From: Kribbella rubisoli
Lineage (GTDB): Bacteria > Actinomycetota > Actinomycetes > Propionibacteriales > Kribbellaceae
Length of the DNA: 64,000 nt
Direction of reading: 5' to 3'
NCBI RefSeq assembly: GCF_004217145.1
Contig: NZ_SHKR01000013.1
Coordinates: 1,076,581 to 1,140,580 of the forward strand
Shown here: positions 63,950 to 64,000 of the stretch, piece by piece
How the letters are laid out: every line of letters begins with the position of its first letter
Numbering within the stretch: position 1 is the stretch's first letter
Translations under genes and position numbers: made by a program
The notes under the pieces: model-generated
Database searches by the model: none
Told to the model about the DNA's origin: nothing
What the model saw: the letters and a program-made list of their open reading frames with translations, nothing else

Positions 63950-64000
63950 GTGGTGAGTAGATCACGCAAACGCTCGGCTGGGGTGTCCCAGTCGAGCGTT
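63918..64000 (-). mobile_element. IS30-type insertion sequence end, transposase C-terminus
   Basis: On the minus strand from 64000 to 63946 the frame reads TLDWDTPAERLRDLLTT-stop, the ending of actinobacterial IS30-family transposases. The sequence GGGTCGTTGCAACACC just before it on the plus strand (63920-63935) looks like the terminal inverted repeat. The rest of the element is outside the window. Confidence 0.78.

Overview
The window is high-GC actinobacterial DNA. Short coding overlaps of the ATGA/GTGA/TGATG type, several genes that look leaderless (a TANNNT-like -10 box ending 6-7 nt before the start codon), sugar ABC transporters without their own ATPase, and many LacI, ROK, GntR and TetR regulators point to a soil actinomycete. 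Protein style suggests Kribbella or a relative (Propionibacteriales). That placement is inference; there is no rRNA in the window.

Layout. 0.1-11 kb is a worn accessory region: a DUF302 gene facing a TetR gene over two operator copies, a multiply frameshifted pseudogene, three tRNA 3'-half fragments (two of them 50-bp direct repeats 7.34 kb apart), a tyrosine-integrase remnant fused to an IS256-type transposase tail, a large LuxR regulator, two alpha/beta hydrolases, an AraC remnant and a membrane protein. 11-19.4 kb is a glycoside locus (GH39-like hydrolase, aldo/keto reductase, two permeases, binding protein, SDR) facing a GntR regulator. 19.5-27 kb is an unrecognised four-gene operon: membrane protein, HEFGH metalloprotease, a related protein with a broken zinc site, and a 1278-residue TPR protein. 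27-31.6 kb holds a flavin monooxygenase/TetR pair, a VOC protein and an HxlR/MFS pair.

31.8-37.2 kb and 41.6-47.6 kb are two parallel operons, each with a sulfatase, a binding protein, two permeases and a LacI regulator, probably for sulfated glycans. Between them lie two secreted proteins and a cyclase-like/AAA/TPR regulator. 47.5-51.6 kb has an APH-like kinase, a MOSC protein, a sortase-like lipoprotein, a small unknown protein and two methyltransferases. 51.8-57.0 kb is a tandem array of five related membrane or lipoprotein neutral zinc metallopeptidases, the first of which has lost every predicted zinc ligand. 57-59.9 kb has a GNAT protein, a mechanosensitive-channel-like protein, a small protein with a palindrome over its own start, and a secreted two-repeat protein. 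59.9-63.4 kb is an amino-sugar or beta-glucoside set (BadF-type kinase, GH4 enzyme, ROK regulator). The window closes on an ABC exporter gene cut by an IS30-type element.

The best candidates for something undescribed are the 19.5-27 kb operon and the 51.8-57 kb peptidase array. Both pair intact zinc proteases with family members that have lost zinc ligands. No CRISPR array, rRNA, intact tRNA or riboswitch was recognised.
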